A stretch of DNA of 35,266 nucleotides from Chloroflexota bacterium (lineage in GTDB: Bacteria; Chloroflexota; Dehalococcoidia; Lucifugimonadales; Lucifugimonadaceae). Both the position numbers and the translations under genes were made by a program. Below are positions 7,420 to 16,725 of the stretch, in pieces (the stretch's first letter is position 1; every line of letters starts with the position of its first letter). Location: NCBI GenBank assembly GCA_013204545.1, contig JABMNN010000105.1, positions 1-35,266 on the forward strand. The letters are read 5' to 3'. The notes under the pieces are model-generated. The model was not told the DNA's origin. It searched no databases and saw only the letters and a list, made by a program, of their open reading frames with translations.

Positions 7420-10400
7420 CTATACCACAGCTGATCGAACCGAACCGATTCCCAGTAGCTCATGTAAGCGTATCGTGAGCTGCGAACCAGACTGAACTTT
7501 GAATGGCATTTCAAGCCGGACAATTTTATCTCCGGTTTCGATCTCAAGGATTGCGGGATCAGTGCCCGAAAACTCGACAAATAGCCTCATGATATCTTCG
7601 AGGCGGTAACGATCGTCCGCAGCATCACCAGTTTCTTTTACGCGAACCAATACGGAACCAGTTTTGGCATCAGTGTGATTCATATCGGTCGGAGCTACGA
7701 ATTCAGTTGTCAGTGGCGTTCCCTCATTGATTGGCTCAGTAATGTTCTGAACCGGGTTTTCGTAAGGCTGAGTCGGCATTTCGTTGATCTGGGCAGCAGT
7801 CTTTGAAGGCCGACCGGTGATGGGAATATGCTGCACAGGGTCATTCAATACCGGATGTGGTTCACTCGCCTCATTGAACCCTGTTCTGGCTTTCGAAGCC
7901 GGTTCGTTGTTCACACCGTCGACATGGGATACAGTTTGACCTTCTGCTTTGAGTTGATATTCGGTTGCTGTTTCAACTGAAAGTGAGACTCGCCCAAATC
8001 GTTCCCGTATTTCACCTGAAACCGAAACAAAATTCCCGTTCTCCCAAAAAGTCGGAGTTTGCTCAAGCACGTTTGGCCAGACGACCAATTCGATGTTTCC
8101 ATCGAGCAAAGTGAGATTGAGAGATAAGAACTTGTCACCGCGTTTAGTGGTTAGTTCACGTACATCGTTGACCTGTCCAAGTGCTGCCCGTTTTTGACCT
8201 GACAATTCTGGTGTGATGTCTGAGGCGAAAACTATGATGTTGTCGGGCTGCATCCGCATTTCTCGTGTGAATGGGCTTTGAGTTAGCTCGACTCCGAGTA
8301 GGTCTCGCTCCCAGATCACGCGCTCTTGGTCGGTAGTGTCATCAGCACCCGAGATTTCAATCTCAATCATCGGTGCCGGAACCGATTCGCCAAGCATGTC
8401 GAACATCGAAGTTTGCCCCGACTCGCGTAGCTTGGTTTGGCGCTGGATTGTTGCGATGATTCGGTCGACAGACTCGAGGAGATTACCTCGTCCGCCGAAC
8501 TCGTCGAAAGCTCCTACACGAATCAGGCTTTCGAGCGTTCGACGGTTTAGAGACTTTGAGTCAACTCTGCGGCAAATATCTTCGAGGTCTTTGAACCTCC
8601 CAGCCGCCTCGCGTATTTCGACAAGTGTGTCGATGGCCCCTACTCCGACGTTTTTAACTGCAGCCATTCCAAATCGAATAGCGTCATTGCCATCGGCATC
8701 TCGTTCGATCGTGAATCCGGATCTTGAATAGTTGATACTAGGCGGTTTTACTGCCAATTTGAGGCGAGTCGTCTCTCGAATGGCTTGACCCACTTTTTCT
8801 GGATTTCCAGATGCGGAGTTGAGTACTGCAGCCAAGTATTCAGTTGGATAGTTGGCTTTGAAATAAGCTGTCCAGTACGCGATGTAGGCGTAGGACACGG
8901 CGTGTGCCTTATTGAATCCGTACCCAGCGAACGGTTCCATAAGCTCGAAAACAGTGTCGGCCTGTTGTTCTGTATAACCCTTTGCGAGCGCACCTTTAGT
9001 GAACTTTTCGTGCTCAGCAGCCATTACTGATGCGTTCTTTTTACCCATCGCTTTGCGGAGAATATCGGCCTCGCCAAGCGTGTAGCCACCGAATGCCTGA
9101 GCGATCAGCATCACCTGATCTTGGTAGACCAAGACACCGTAGGTAGGTTCAAGAAGCTCACGAAGATCGTCGTGCGGATATGAAATTTCGGCTCGCCCAT
9201 GCTTAGCCTCAATGAAAGTTCCGATATGTTCCATTGGGCCTGGTCGATAGAGCGCGATCATCGCTGCAAGGTCATTGATCGTAGTCGGCTTGAGCTGCTT
9301 AATGTTCTTCCGCATTCCCTCGGATTCGAGTTGGAATACACCGAACGTATCGCCTTCACCCAGAATGTCGAACGCTTTCGAATCGTCGATCGGAACGTCG
9401 TAGACGCCCATATGCTCGCCGGTGGTGTCGGCGATCAGCTTCACGCACTGGTCGAGAATCGAGAGGTTGGCGAGACCTAAGAAATCCATTTTAAGCAAAC
9501 CTACGTCGGCGACGTGGTGCATCGAGTATTGGGTCGTCGGGCTCGAATCTTCCTTTCCACTCGTCGAGCGTTGCAACGGGACGTAGTCGGTAAGCGGCTT
9601 TTCAGAAATAACCACAGCGGCAGCGTGGGTACTTGCGTGACGTACGGAACCTTCGACACGAATTGCCATATCTATTAGCTCTCGTGCGTCAGGGTTACGG
9701 CTAATTTCCGCCCTCATTTCGGGCGATTCGTTGATGGCATCTTTCAACTTGATGTTGAGTGTGAGTGGAACCATCTTGGCGAGTTTGTCGCTTAGGTCGA
9801 GCGGTAAAGCGAGTGCTCTCGCCGTATCACGAATGGCGGCTTTTGCACCTAGCGTACCAAACGTGATGATCTGGGCTACGTGCTCACGACCGTAGTGATC
9901 GATACAGTACTTGATCACTTCTTCTCGACGATCATCGGCGAAGTCCATGTCAATATCAGGCATCTCTCGACGCTCAATGTTGAGGAATCGCTCGAAGAAT
10001 AGGTCAGCCTCGACAGGGTCGATCTGTGTAACTTCTAGACAATAAAGTACTAGGCTTGCTGCAGCCGATCCACGTACGGCAGACAGAATGCCACGTTCGT
10101 TTACGAAATTGAATATGTCCCAACAAACGAGGAAGTAATCGGAGAATTTCGTCTCTTCGATAATCGCCAGCTCGTACTCAAGTCGTTTGAGTACTTCTTC
10201 ACTCGGATTATCGAATCGCTTCTTGAGTCCTTCATCGCAAAGTTCCCTCAGATAATCCATAGATGGTCTGTTCTGGGGAGTTGAGTAGCGTGGGACAAAA
10301 GTTTGCCCAAATTCGATATCTAATTCACATGATTCAGCAATTTTGACTGTGTTAGCCAACGCTTCTGGCAGGTGAGACCACTCTGAGTACATTTCCGTGG

Positions 10401-11142
10401 CGCTACGGAGGTAGTACGAAGTGTCTTCCATGTGAAGACGTTTCGGATCCTTCACGTTCGAGTTTGTCTGAATACAGGTGAGAATATCCTGCGCTTCGGA
10501 ATCTTCTCGCCTGACGTAATGCGAGTCATTGGTCACAACCATCGGCAGTCCCGTTTGGTTGCTGAGTTTTATGATCGACTCATTGATTTCTGCCTGCCTA
10601 GGCACGTGCTCGTGCATCATCATCTCAAGGTAGTAACGATCTTGAAATACGTTTCCGTACCACTCGAGAGTTTCTCTAGCGGCATCCATATCGCCGTTCT
10701 TGATGTACCGAGCGAGTTCGCCCGATGGGCAGCCGGAAAGAACAATTAGCCCTTCGGAGTATTTTTCGAGAATCTCTCGATCCATTCGAGGTCGGTAATA
10801 GAAACCCTCGATGTGTGAAGCTGTGACGAGCTTCAGGAGATTTTGATAACCAACCCTGTTCTGTGCCAGAATTGTTGTGTGGAATGGGGAGCGTTTTTGA
10901 GGGTTTCTCTCGTCACGTGGACCATCGGCTACGTAACCTTCGACCCCAATGATCGGCTTGATTCCTGCCTTCTTCGCCGATTGGTAAATACCTATCGCAC
11001 CGTGAAGGTTGCCATGATCAGTCAGTGCAATGGCCAGCTGTCCGAGTTCCACGGCTCTGTTCACCATGTCATCCAACCTGCTGAACCCATCGAGCAGTGA
11101 ATACTCGGAATGGTTGTGTAGGTGGACGAATTGGTCGGTCAC
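7420..11142 (-). CDS. dnaE: DNA polymerase III subunit alpha
   Basis: A 1240-residue replicative polymerase of the DnaE type. The N-terminal PHP domain (about 1-270) begins VHLHNHSEYSLLDG and keeps DHGNLHG and NDSHY. The palm shows RGSAAAS and the catalytic aspartates in PDIDMDF (about 395-401), with the third Asp probably in LLKMDFLGL. The finger region includes YRPGPM and YGVLVYQDQVM, and GYGFNKAHAVSYA follows. Then come the HhH region (SLNRRTLESLIRVGAFD), an OB fold with QKRAALGQVNDVRELTTKRG, and a linker rich in Pro, Thr and Asn. It ends with a roughly 80-residue domain (MRLFVEFSGTDPAILEIETG) that resembles the C-terminal region of DnaE. The start is GTG at 11140-11142. It lies 73 bp upstream of the DUF2007 gene on the same strand. 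Confidence 0.97.
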   Translation of the reverse strand: MTDQFVHLHNHSEYSLLDGFSRLDDMVNRAVELGQLAIALTDHGNLHGAIGIYQSAKKAGIKPIIGVEGYVADGPRDERNPQKRSPFHTTILAQNRVGYQNLLKLVTASHIEGFYYRPRMDREILEKYSEGLIVLSGCPSGELARYIKNGDMDAARETLEWYGNVFQDRYYLEMMMHEHVPRQAEINESIIKLSNQTGLPMVVTNDSHYVRREDSEAQDILTCIQTNSNVKDPKRLHMEDTSYYLRSATEMYSEWSHLPEALANTVKIAESCELDIEFGQTFVPRYSTPQNRPSMDYLRELCDEGLKKRFDNPSEEVLKRLEYELAIIEETKFSDYFLVCWDIFNFVNERGILSAVRGSAAASLVLYCLEVTQIDPVEADLFFERFLNIERREMPDIDMDFADDRREEVIKYCIDHYGREHVAQIITFGTLGAKAAIRDTARALALPLDLSDKLAKMVPLTLNIKLKDAINESPEMRAEISRNPDARELIDMAIRVEGSVRHASTHAAAVVISEKPLTDYVPLQRSTSGKEDSSPTTQYSMHHVADVGLLKMDFLGLANLSILDQCVKLIADTTGEHMGVYDVPIDDSKAFDILGEGDTFGVFQLESEGMRKNIKQLKPTTINDLAAMIALYRPGPMEHIGTFIEAKHGRAEISYPHDDLRELLEPTYGVLVYQDQVMLIAQAFGGYTLGEADILRKAMGKKNASVMAAEHEKFTKGALAKGYTEQQADTVFELMEPFAGYGFNKAHAVSYAYIAYWTAYFKANYPTEYLAAVLNSASGNPEKVGQAIRETTRLKLAVKPPSINYSRSGFTIERDADGNDAIRFGMAAVKNVGVGAIDTLVEIREAAGRFKDLEDICRRVDSKSLNRRTLESLIRVGAFDEFGGRGNLLESVDRIIATIQRQTKLRESGQTSMFDMLGESVPAPMIEIEISGADDTTDQERVIWERDLLGVELTQSPFTREMRMQPDNIIVFASDITPELSGQKRAALGQVNDVRELTTKRGDKFLSLNLTLLDGNIELVVWPNVLEQTPTFWENGNFVSVSGEIRERFGRVSLSVETATEYQLKAEGQTVSHVDGVNNEPASKARTGFNEASEPHPVLNDPVQHIPITGRPSKTAAQINEMPTQPYENPVQNITEPINEGTPLTTEFVAPTDMNHTDAKTGSVLVRVKETGDAADDRYRLEDIMRLFVEFSGTDPAILEIETGDKIVRLEMPFKVQSGSQLTIRLHELLGIGSVRSAVV

Positions 11143-11456
11143 AGGCAGATATTTCTCAAAAAACTAAGGTGAAAATGTGCGGTCAAGGGAGCATAGCGTT
11201 CCCTAAAGAATGAGTCGACACCGTAAATGCTTATACGCCTCCAAGATACCGCATTTCTGGTAAATCTTTGTCGGGGATGTCAGCGTGACAATTCGGGAAC
11301 TTTGCCCAAAGAGAATGGAGTAGATTACCCATATCATTTGTTATCTATGAGAAGGAGTAATCTCTTGGTGAATGATAGAGTCCATCAGATCAATCTTTGT
11401 GACAAGTCACCATTTAGCGACACACAGAACTCGGCAGGCAACCGCAGGGGACAATA
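11143..11456. other. Divergent spacer between dnaE and the response regulator
   Basis: A 314-bp intergenic region that must hold the dnaE promoter (minus) and the promoter of the two-component operon (plus). A short plus-strand frame covers 11227-11460 but has no ribosome-binding site or recognisable domain, so it is not called. GATTAC near 11330 and GTAATC near 11355 are weak inverted repeats. No clean -35/-10 pair is visible. Confidence 0.5.
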
Positions 11457-12257
11457 TTGACTTCAAAACGTAGTGGTGGCGGCCAAAAGATACTCGTCGT
11501 TGATGACGAACATATGTCGGATCTGATGCGCTCTGTTTTGCGGCGCTTAGAGACAGACGGATTCAAGCCGATTGTCGTGACGCCTGAGGGGCCGCACATA
11601 ACCGGTGATGATTATGAAGCCCAGACCCTGTTTGCGATGGAGACTGAGCGGCCTGCGGCGATCTTGCTCGATGTGAGGTTCGGCGAGTACGATTTGGATC
11701 GATTTAAGGGCTTATCTATCCTAAAAAAGATTATTGATAAAGATGGAAGCATGCCTGTCCTGATGTTCACTCAGTACAGCCAAGGACCGTACCGAGACAC
11801 GGCAGTGAACGCGAGCCTGAGTGTTAGCGGTTCAGTCGACTTCATTGACAAGCTAGCCAGCCCAGAAGAAGTAGTACTCAGATTGCGACGCCTGATAGGC
11901 AACGCTCCCGAGACTATCAAAATAGGTTCATTGTTTGAACTGGATGCAGATAATGCAGCCGTCTACGTTATTGAGAACGGACGCCGCGAATTGATCCGTG
12001 AGATTCAGGGTATGAAGCTCGAAATACTGAATGAACTTGCTTCCGCCATGTATCGATCTGAAGGTGAATTGGTTCCATTCTCGCGTCTAGAGAGATTCTC
12101 CGATGGCGAGGATTCTAGAGCTTCGCTGAGGGTGAGGATACGAGAATTGAAAGTTTCGCTAGGCAGGGCTGTGGCGCGTGATTTCGGTCCCAATGAATTG
12201 ATAATTAATGTGCGGAATCGCGGGTATAGATTGGTTAGCCCTCCAGATCAGCAGTAA
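11457..12257 (+). CDS. Response regulator, receiver plus winged-helix output
   Basis: A 266-residue regulator. The receiver domain (about 10-155) has the acidic pair in ILVVDDE, the phosphorylation Asp in AILLDVRFG, the Thr in LMFTQYS and the Lys in FIDKLASPEEV. It is longer than usual, with extra sequence between the first acidic pair and the phospho-Asp (PEGPHITGDDYEAQ) and around the DLDRFKGLS loop. The C-terminus (about 170-262) looks like an OmpR/PhoB-type winged helix (SLRVRIRELKVSLGR, NVRNRGYRLV). The start is TTG 11457, with AGGGG 6 nt upstream. It is the first gene of a unit that runs into the histidine kinase at 12295, its probable partner. Confidence 0.88.
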   Translation: MTSKRSGGGQKILVVDDEHMSDLMRSVLRRLETDGFKPIVVTPEGPHITGDDYEAQTLFAMETERPAAILLDVRFGEYDLDRFKGLSILKKIIDKDGSMPVLMFTQYSQGPYRDTAVNASLSVSGSVDFIDKLASPEEVVLRLRRLIGNAPETIKIGSLFELDADNAAVYVIENGRRELIREIQGMKLEILNELASAMYRSEGELVPFSRLERFSDGEDSRASLRVRIRELKVSLGRAVARDFGPNELIINVRNRGYRLVSPPDQQ

Positions 12258-12294
12258 GTGGGAGTGTGTTTGTGAAATTCAGGATCTGGGTTAT

Positions 12295-13266
12295 TTGAAC
12301 GATCAGTCGCTCAAAATATTGAAGTTTGCAGGCTTGACGGTCACAGTGGTCGGATTGCTGCTTTTTTTGCTTTCCCCACTAATTGGCGAACCGATTAGTG
12401 GCAACTTGGCTTGGTTTATTGAGCCGATAGCGTACATTGGCGCAGTCGTCTTTATGCTGGGTTCACTCGTAGTAATAGTCAGTTTTCAAGTGATTGAACG
12501 GCGAACCAAGGTGGTCAGTGGCGGTCGCACGTGGAGTCAGGTTACTCAGGACTATTTCGACACATTCGCACATGACATGGGTCGGCCGCTTAGGAGAATA
12601 CTTGGTAAGCAGCGGGAAGCTAGAGCTGTACTCAACGAAACCGGTGAAGTAAGTCAGCACATGGTGACAGAGCTACTTGATGAGATCGAAAATCAAGCAC
12701 CCAATTTCCGTTTAATGATCGAAAACGTCAGAGTGTTGGTCGACTTAGAGGACATCAATGCTGCTCCTGCTGTCGAACCGGTTGATCCTGCAGCGCTCGT
12801 CAGGAACGTTTCAGATCGATACACCCCTATCGCCCGTGAACGAGGGTTAGAGCTGGTGTGGTGGTGCGAACCGAGTGAGTTCGGATTAATCTACGGTGAC
12901 GGATCAGCCCTCGATCATATGATCACTAACCTCGTCGATAATGCTGCCAAGTTTGCCAGTGGGCATGTCGAAATCAGGTTAACTAAAACTGCTTCGACTT
13001 TCATAGTAACGGTGTGGGATGACGGTGCCGGACTTGTAGAATCTCATGTGCCCCACATATTCGATCGAGGTTGGACACCAGAGCTTTCCGCTAGGGCTGA
13101 AAAACAGAGTTCTGGCTTGGGACTTTTTATAGCGAGCTCCTTGGCAGAACGGTGTGGAGGCCAATTGTTGGTCGAATCCCAATTATCTAATGACTCGTCT
13201 TCGGGTGAACATTTCACTACATTCACATTATCGTTGCCGCTTGATAATCGAACAGTTGCCAAATGA
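12295..13266 (+). CDS. Membrane sensor histidine kinase
   Basis: A kinase of about 323 residues. Two adjacent membrane helices (LTVTVVGLLLFLLSPLIG and IAYIGAVVFMLGSLVVIVSF) sit at the N-terminus, with almost no extracytoplasmic sensor domain. The H-box is atypical: FAHDMGRPLR, with HDMGRP instead of the common HELRTP. The ATPase has the N-box MITNLVDNAAKFA, G1 WDDGAGL and G2 GLGLFIASS. The likely start is TTG 12295, shortly after the response regulator stop at 12257. An ATG at 12208 is in frame but lies inside the regulator gene without a ribosome-binding site. The stop overlaps the ATG of the lipoprotein gene by 4 nt, so the input may come from that lipoprotein or the next protein (inference). 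Confidence 0.87.
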   Translation: MNDQSLKILKFAGLTVTVVGLLLFLLSPLIGEPISGNLAWFIEPIAYIGAVVFMLGSLVVIVSFQVIERRTKVVSGGRTWSQVTQDYFDTFAHDMGRPLRRILGKQREARAVLNETGEVSQHMVTELLDEIENQAPNFRLMIENVRVLVDLEDINAAPAVEPVDPAALVRNVSDRYTPIARERGLELVWWCEPSEFGLIYGDGSALDHMITNLVDNAAKFASGHVEIRLTKTASTFIVTVWDDGAGLVESHVPHIFDRGWTPELSARAEKQSSGLGLFIASSLAERCGGQLLVESQLSNDSSSGEHFTTFTLSLPLDNRTVAK

Positions 13267-13826
13267 TGCCGGTGATGCACATGATCAGGTCGACGAAGTG
13301 GTTCACCACGGTCAAGCCAGTGCTAGTGATCATGGGATTCGTGCTGATCACAGCGACAGGTTGTGTTGAGCCTCGAGCTCGATACACGCCTGTTCCACCG
13401 ACTTCGACGGCAACTCCTCCAGCACCAACCGCAACTAGTATTCCGCCTTCGGTAACCCCGACACCGGTCAGCACAGCGACACCTGTAATGCCATCCCCCA
13501 CTCCTGTTCCGACGGTAGCACCTACGGCAACTGCCACTCCGGTTGCTTCAACAGGGACCTTCAATTTGGCGCTGAATTTCGAAGGCAGAGATGCCGAAGG
13601 GGTTGTTCGAAGTGACACTGTCTTATTACGTGGTATCACGTCAGCGGATGCGATCGTAAGCGTTAACGATGTGATCGTGGGTGTTCAATCCGACGGAACG
13701 TTCGAGCTGACGATTGTCTTAGATAACGGCCCAAATTGGGTAGATGTCGTGGCAAGTAATTTGGACGGTAGTACAGCCAGTTCATCCACCTCAATAATTT
13801 CCATTCCACCAGAGGGAACGCCGTGA
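13263..13826 (+). CDS. Lipoprotein with Pro/Thr-rich stalk and a C-terminal Ig-like domain
   Basis: A 187-residue protein. The signal peptide VLVIMGFVLITATGC ends in a lipobox, with the lipid-anchored Cys at residue 34. A stalk of about 60 residues rich in Pro, Thr, Ala and Val follows (repeats such as PTPVSTATP). The C-terminal 90 residues have a beta-sandwich pattern (RGITSADAIVSVNDVIVGVQ, TFELTIVLDNGPNWVDVVAS) resembling glucodextranase B/Ig-like surface domains that often end such stalks. It is presumably anchored on the outer face of the cytoplasmic membrane. ATG 13263 overlaps the kinase stop, and its own stop overlaps the GTG of the next gene, so the four genes are probably co-transcribed. 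No enzyme motif is seen. Confidence 0.8.
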   Translation: MMPVMHMIRSTKWFTTVKPVLVIMGFVLITATGCVEPRARYTPVPPTSTATPPAPTATSIPPSVTPTPVSTATPVMPSPTPVPTVAPTATATPVASTGTFNLALNFEGRDAEGVVRSDTVLLRGITSADAIVSVNDVIVGVQSDGTFELTIVLDNGPNWVDVVASNLDGSTASSSTSIISIPPEGTP

Positions 13827-16684
13827 TCATTCGATTACTCAGGCGGGTAGGATCTTTCCCATACAAAAAAAGAAGTAACACATACGTAACCGCGCCGGCA
13901 GCAGTATTAGACAGTTGGAGGCAACATCAAGCCCCTCGCGTGAACCAAAGCATGTATACGTCATCTGAAAAATTGATTGCACAAATTGTTCGCCCGTCCG
14001 TGGTGTTCGTTTTCGCGCTTTTTGCACTACTGATCACCCTCGGTAGCGATGTAGCGAATGCTGAGGTCAGATCTGCCGATATCGAGGCAGTATCTGGTAC
14101 CGCAGTAGAAGTTCGGCCACCGAGCGCAATCGTCGTTGCATCGAACTCTGGTTTGGTTACGCTCAATTTCGATTCTGAATCTGAATTGAGAATCGGATCA
14201 AACAAGGCGAGAGTTGACGAAGTCAGTGAGGGCGATCGCGTTGTTTCTACTGCAACACGAAATGCCGATAACGAACTTGTGGCATTGAGGACTCTTGTTC
14301 GAATTGCAAACTCACAGCCGGACACAAAGCACGTTGTTGGTGTTGTACGCAGTGCATCACCTGAACAATTGTCGATTCAAACTCGCAACGGTGACGTTGT
14401 TGATGTTTTGATTCCTGCTGGAATCGATGCACCATCTATCGGTGATGGAATCACGATGGTCGCTCGCCTAGATAAATCCAGTGGAATACTGACTGCTGTC
14501 GGATTCGAATTAACGAGCAAAACGGTTGAAAGAATCCAAAATGCGCAAGATAGTGCAGCTGATAAGGCGGAATCTACTCGATTGGCTGCGATCGCTGTCG
14601 AAGCTCGTAGCAAACATCTTTCAGCTTTGGATGACGCAGCCCGCGCCATTAAGCGTGTAATTGATTCTGGTCGGACCGATCCAATGGTGTTAGATCAGGC
14701 AAAAACTGAATTCGATGAAATACAACGTCGTTTTAAAGAACTGCAGGGCATTTATGAATCTGCAGCGCGTGCTCGCAGCGAGCCATTGCCATTGTTGCGA
14801 ATTTCAGGTGGGCTTGCAAACGAGATTGGTTTCAGAACGTTCACAGTTGTTCCGCAAGGTGAGCAGGATGATGACCCGTTCTCGGTCGATTTCACGTACG
14901 ACCCTGTAACTACTACAGTCGATCTTCCGGAAGACCTGTTGCGCCAGATATCCAATAGCGCCAAGAACCCTCAATTACTGAGCGATGTGAGACTTCTGAT
15001 CGATCTAGGTAGCGAATTCGATGTGAAGTATTCGATTGTCGGTACTTTGCGTGCTGCGACGTCACTTAGGGTTCGTTCGCCTCGGCTCGTTGAAGAGCTT
15101 GAAGCGGTGCTAGCACACGAACTGCGTAGAGCTTTCAACGGGGCGATTACTTTTGTTGAAATAAATGCAACGCTCGCAGATGCCCAGGGCATCATCATCG
15201 CATCAAACGAAAAGCAAGATATTAAAGTGGCAGCAAAAGTTACCGATGAGACGGAAATCACGGTCAATGGTCAGTCATCCGGAATCCTAGCGCTGAGACC
15301 GGGTCAATCTGTCGACATTCAGTTTGAATCTTCAGAGGTAGGTGCGATATCAGATATCACGGGTTCCGATGTTACTTTGCGAGCAGTGGCAATTCGAGCG
15401 CGGACATCGGCCCCTGTCGAAGAAGATCACATCTCAGGCATTGTCGAATCGATTGATTTGAACGAACCTTCGATTACGATTCGGCCTAGCAATGGATCGC
15501 TCATTAGTCTTTCGGTTAGCGACGACGTACCGATTGTGAGAAATGGAACTGGCGCGTTTCTTGATCACGTGAGAGTTGGAGATCTCGTAATTGATGCCAC
15601 TCGGACTGACGTGAGCTCAGATGAGTTGACACGACTAGTGGTCGTCGCTCGCTCGAACGTGAAATTCTCTGGAACCGTTACAGGCATAGGGCTTGAACCG
15701 GCTCGATTGCAGATCACTGGCGACAATGGCCAGTTGCTGAACATTCTCATCGCAGAAGAAACCTGGGTGATTCTGGACGGTCGTCGCGTAAGTATTGATG
15801 CTATTGCTACCGGGATGAACGTTCTAAACGGCGTGTACTCAGTTACAGGACTTGGTGGAGCGTTCTACAACGTAGCGACTATCGTGTCGATAGAGTCGCC
15901 TAAAGTGGTTCGTTCTAGTGGAATCATCACGGAGGTGAATGTTGTCGAGGGGAATCTTACGATCCTCTCCGGGAGGTCGGACGAGACACGGTTTATCAAA
16001 TTACATATGCCCGACGAACCATTAGGTGAAAATCTACTGAAAGACGGGTTGCCGATTCGTTCGCTGTTGGACATAGAGCGCGGGGACCGTGCTGACATTG
16101 TTTTCTATGTTCTGGAATCCGGTGTGATTGAGAAGCTGTCGGTTGTTTCGGACAACTTCATTCAATCTCGTGGAACTTTGATCGATGTCTCTGACAACAA
16201 CCGGTATGTTCAGGTCGAATTGATCAATGGCAAGGAATTCAATTTGTGGATTGGTCCTAGCGCAACTATCCACCTAAACGGTCGTCGAATATCAACTATT
16301 AGATCCGTCACTGAACTTCTCAGCGCTAACAGAATTCAAGATGATGAGATAAATGCTCAGGTTTCAGAAGTCTTGTTTATTCGAGATTCACTTGATTCAG
16401 ATCAAGGCGTGATTATCTCAATCAAATTCCAGATCAAGTCCGTAGAGACAGACGGCGAAGCGGGCGAAAACCAACAGAATGCAATAGTTGAATTAACCGT
16501 TTCTGGAGTCATTGAAGCAATCAATGAAGACAGATGGGCGATAGAGGGTCAAGTATTCAGCGTGAACGGATTGACGAAATTTATTGGCGGGCAACCTGAA
16601 ATTGGTGAAAATGTCGTTGCTGTTCTAGTGAGCAGGCGAGGCGGACTGTATGTCGCCCAAACGATTACTCTTTCCAGCCACTAG
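13823..16684 (+). CDS. Large exported repeat protein, DUF5666-like modules
   Basis: A 953-residue protein. It has a 50-residue basic N-terminal extension, a hydrophobic segment (SVVFVFALFALLITLGS) and a likely signal cleavage near DVANAEV. What follows is a series of roughly 60-70-residue beta-rich modules. Each starts with a V.G.V..I.....I.I... pattern and contains G.R...V. or VGD motifs, as in VVGVVRSASPEQLSIQT, ISGIVESIDLNEPSITIR, FSGTVTGIGLEPARLQIT and VSGVIEAINEDRWAIEG. This pattern matches DUF5666. A helical stretch interrupts the modules at about residues 235-315. The GTG start at 13823 has AGAGGGA 5 nt upstream and overlaps the lipoprotein stop. An ATG at 13952 would give a shorter signal peptide. 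It is probably a cell-surface protein of unknown ligand. Confidence 0.78.
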   Translation: MIIRLLRRVGSFPYKKRSNTYVTAPAAVLDSWRQHQAPRVNQSMYTSSEKLIAQIVRPSVVFVFALFALLITLGSDVANAEVRSADIEAVSGTAVEVRPPSAIVVASNSGLVTLNFDSESELRIGSNKARVDEVSEGDRVVSTATRNADNELVALRTLVRIANSQPDTKHVVGVVRSASPEQLSIQTRNGDVVDVLIPAGIDAPSIGDGITMVARLDKSSGILTAVGFELTSKTVERIQNAQDSAADKAESTRLAAIAVEARSKHLSALDDAARAIKRVIDSGRTDPMVLDQAKTEFDEIQRRFKELQGIYESAARARSEPLPLLRISGGLANEIGFRTFTVVPQGEQDDDPFSVDFTYDPVTTTVDLPEDLLRQISNSAKNPQLLSDVRLLIDLGSEFDVKYSIVGTLRAATSLRVRSPRLVEELEAVLAHELRRAFNGAITFVEINATLADAQGIIIASNEKQDIKVAAKVTDETEITVNGQSSGILALRPGQSVDIQFESSEVGAISDITGSDVTLRAVAIRARTSAPVEEDHISGIVESIDLNEPSITIRPSNGSLISLSVSDDVPIVRNGTGAFLDHVRVGDLVIDATRTDVSSDELTRLVVVARSNVKFSGTVTGIGLEPARLQITGDNGQLLNILIAEETWVILDGRRVSIDAIATGMNVLNGVYSVTGLGGAFYNVATIVSIESPKVVRSSGIITEVNVVEGNLTILSGRSDETRFIKLHMPDEPLGENLLKDGLPIRSLLDIERGDRADIVFYVLESGVIEKLSVVSDNFIQSRGTLIDVSDNNRYVQVELINGKEFNLWIGPSATIHLNGRRISTIRSVTELLSANRIQDDEINAQVSEVLFIRDSLDSDQGVIISIKFQIKSVETDGEAGENQQNAIVELTVSGVIEAINEDRWAIEGQVFSVNGLTKFIGGQPEIGENVVAVLVSRRGGLYVAQTITLSSH

Positions 16685-16725
16685 GTCATGCCTTGCCGTG
16701 CGTGATGATTGTGAACGCCAGTTAT

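Noticed and set aside
11227-11460. 77-aa frame in the dnaE/response regulator spacer
   Set aside because: No ribosome-binding site, no domain, and it runs into the start of the response regulator.
13223-13639. Minus-strand frame rich in Val/Gly/Thr
   Set aside because: It mirrors the Pro/Thr stalk of the lipoprotein gene; low-complexity antisense sequence.
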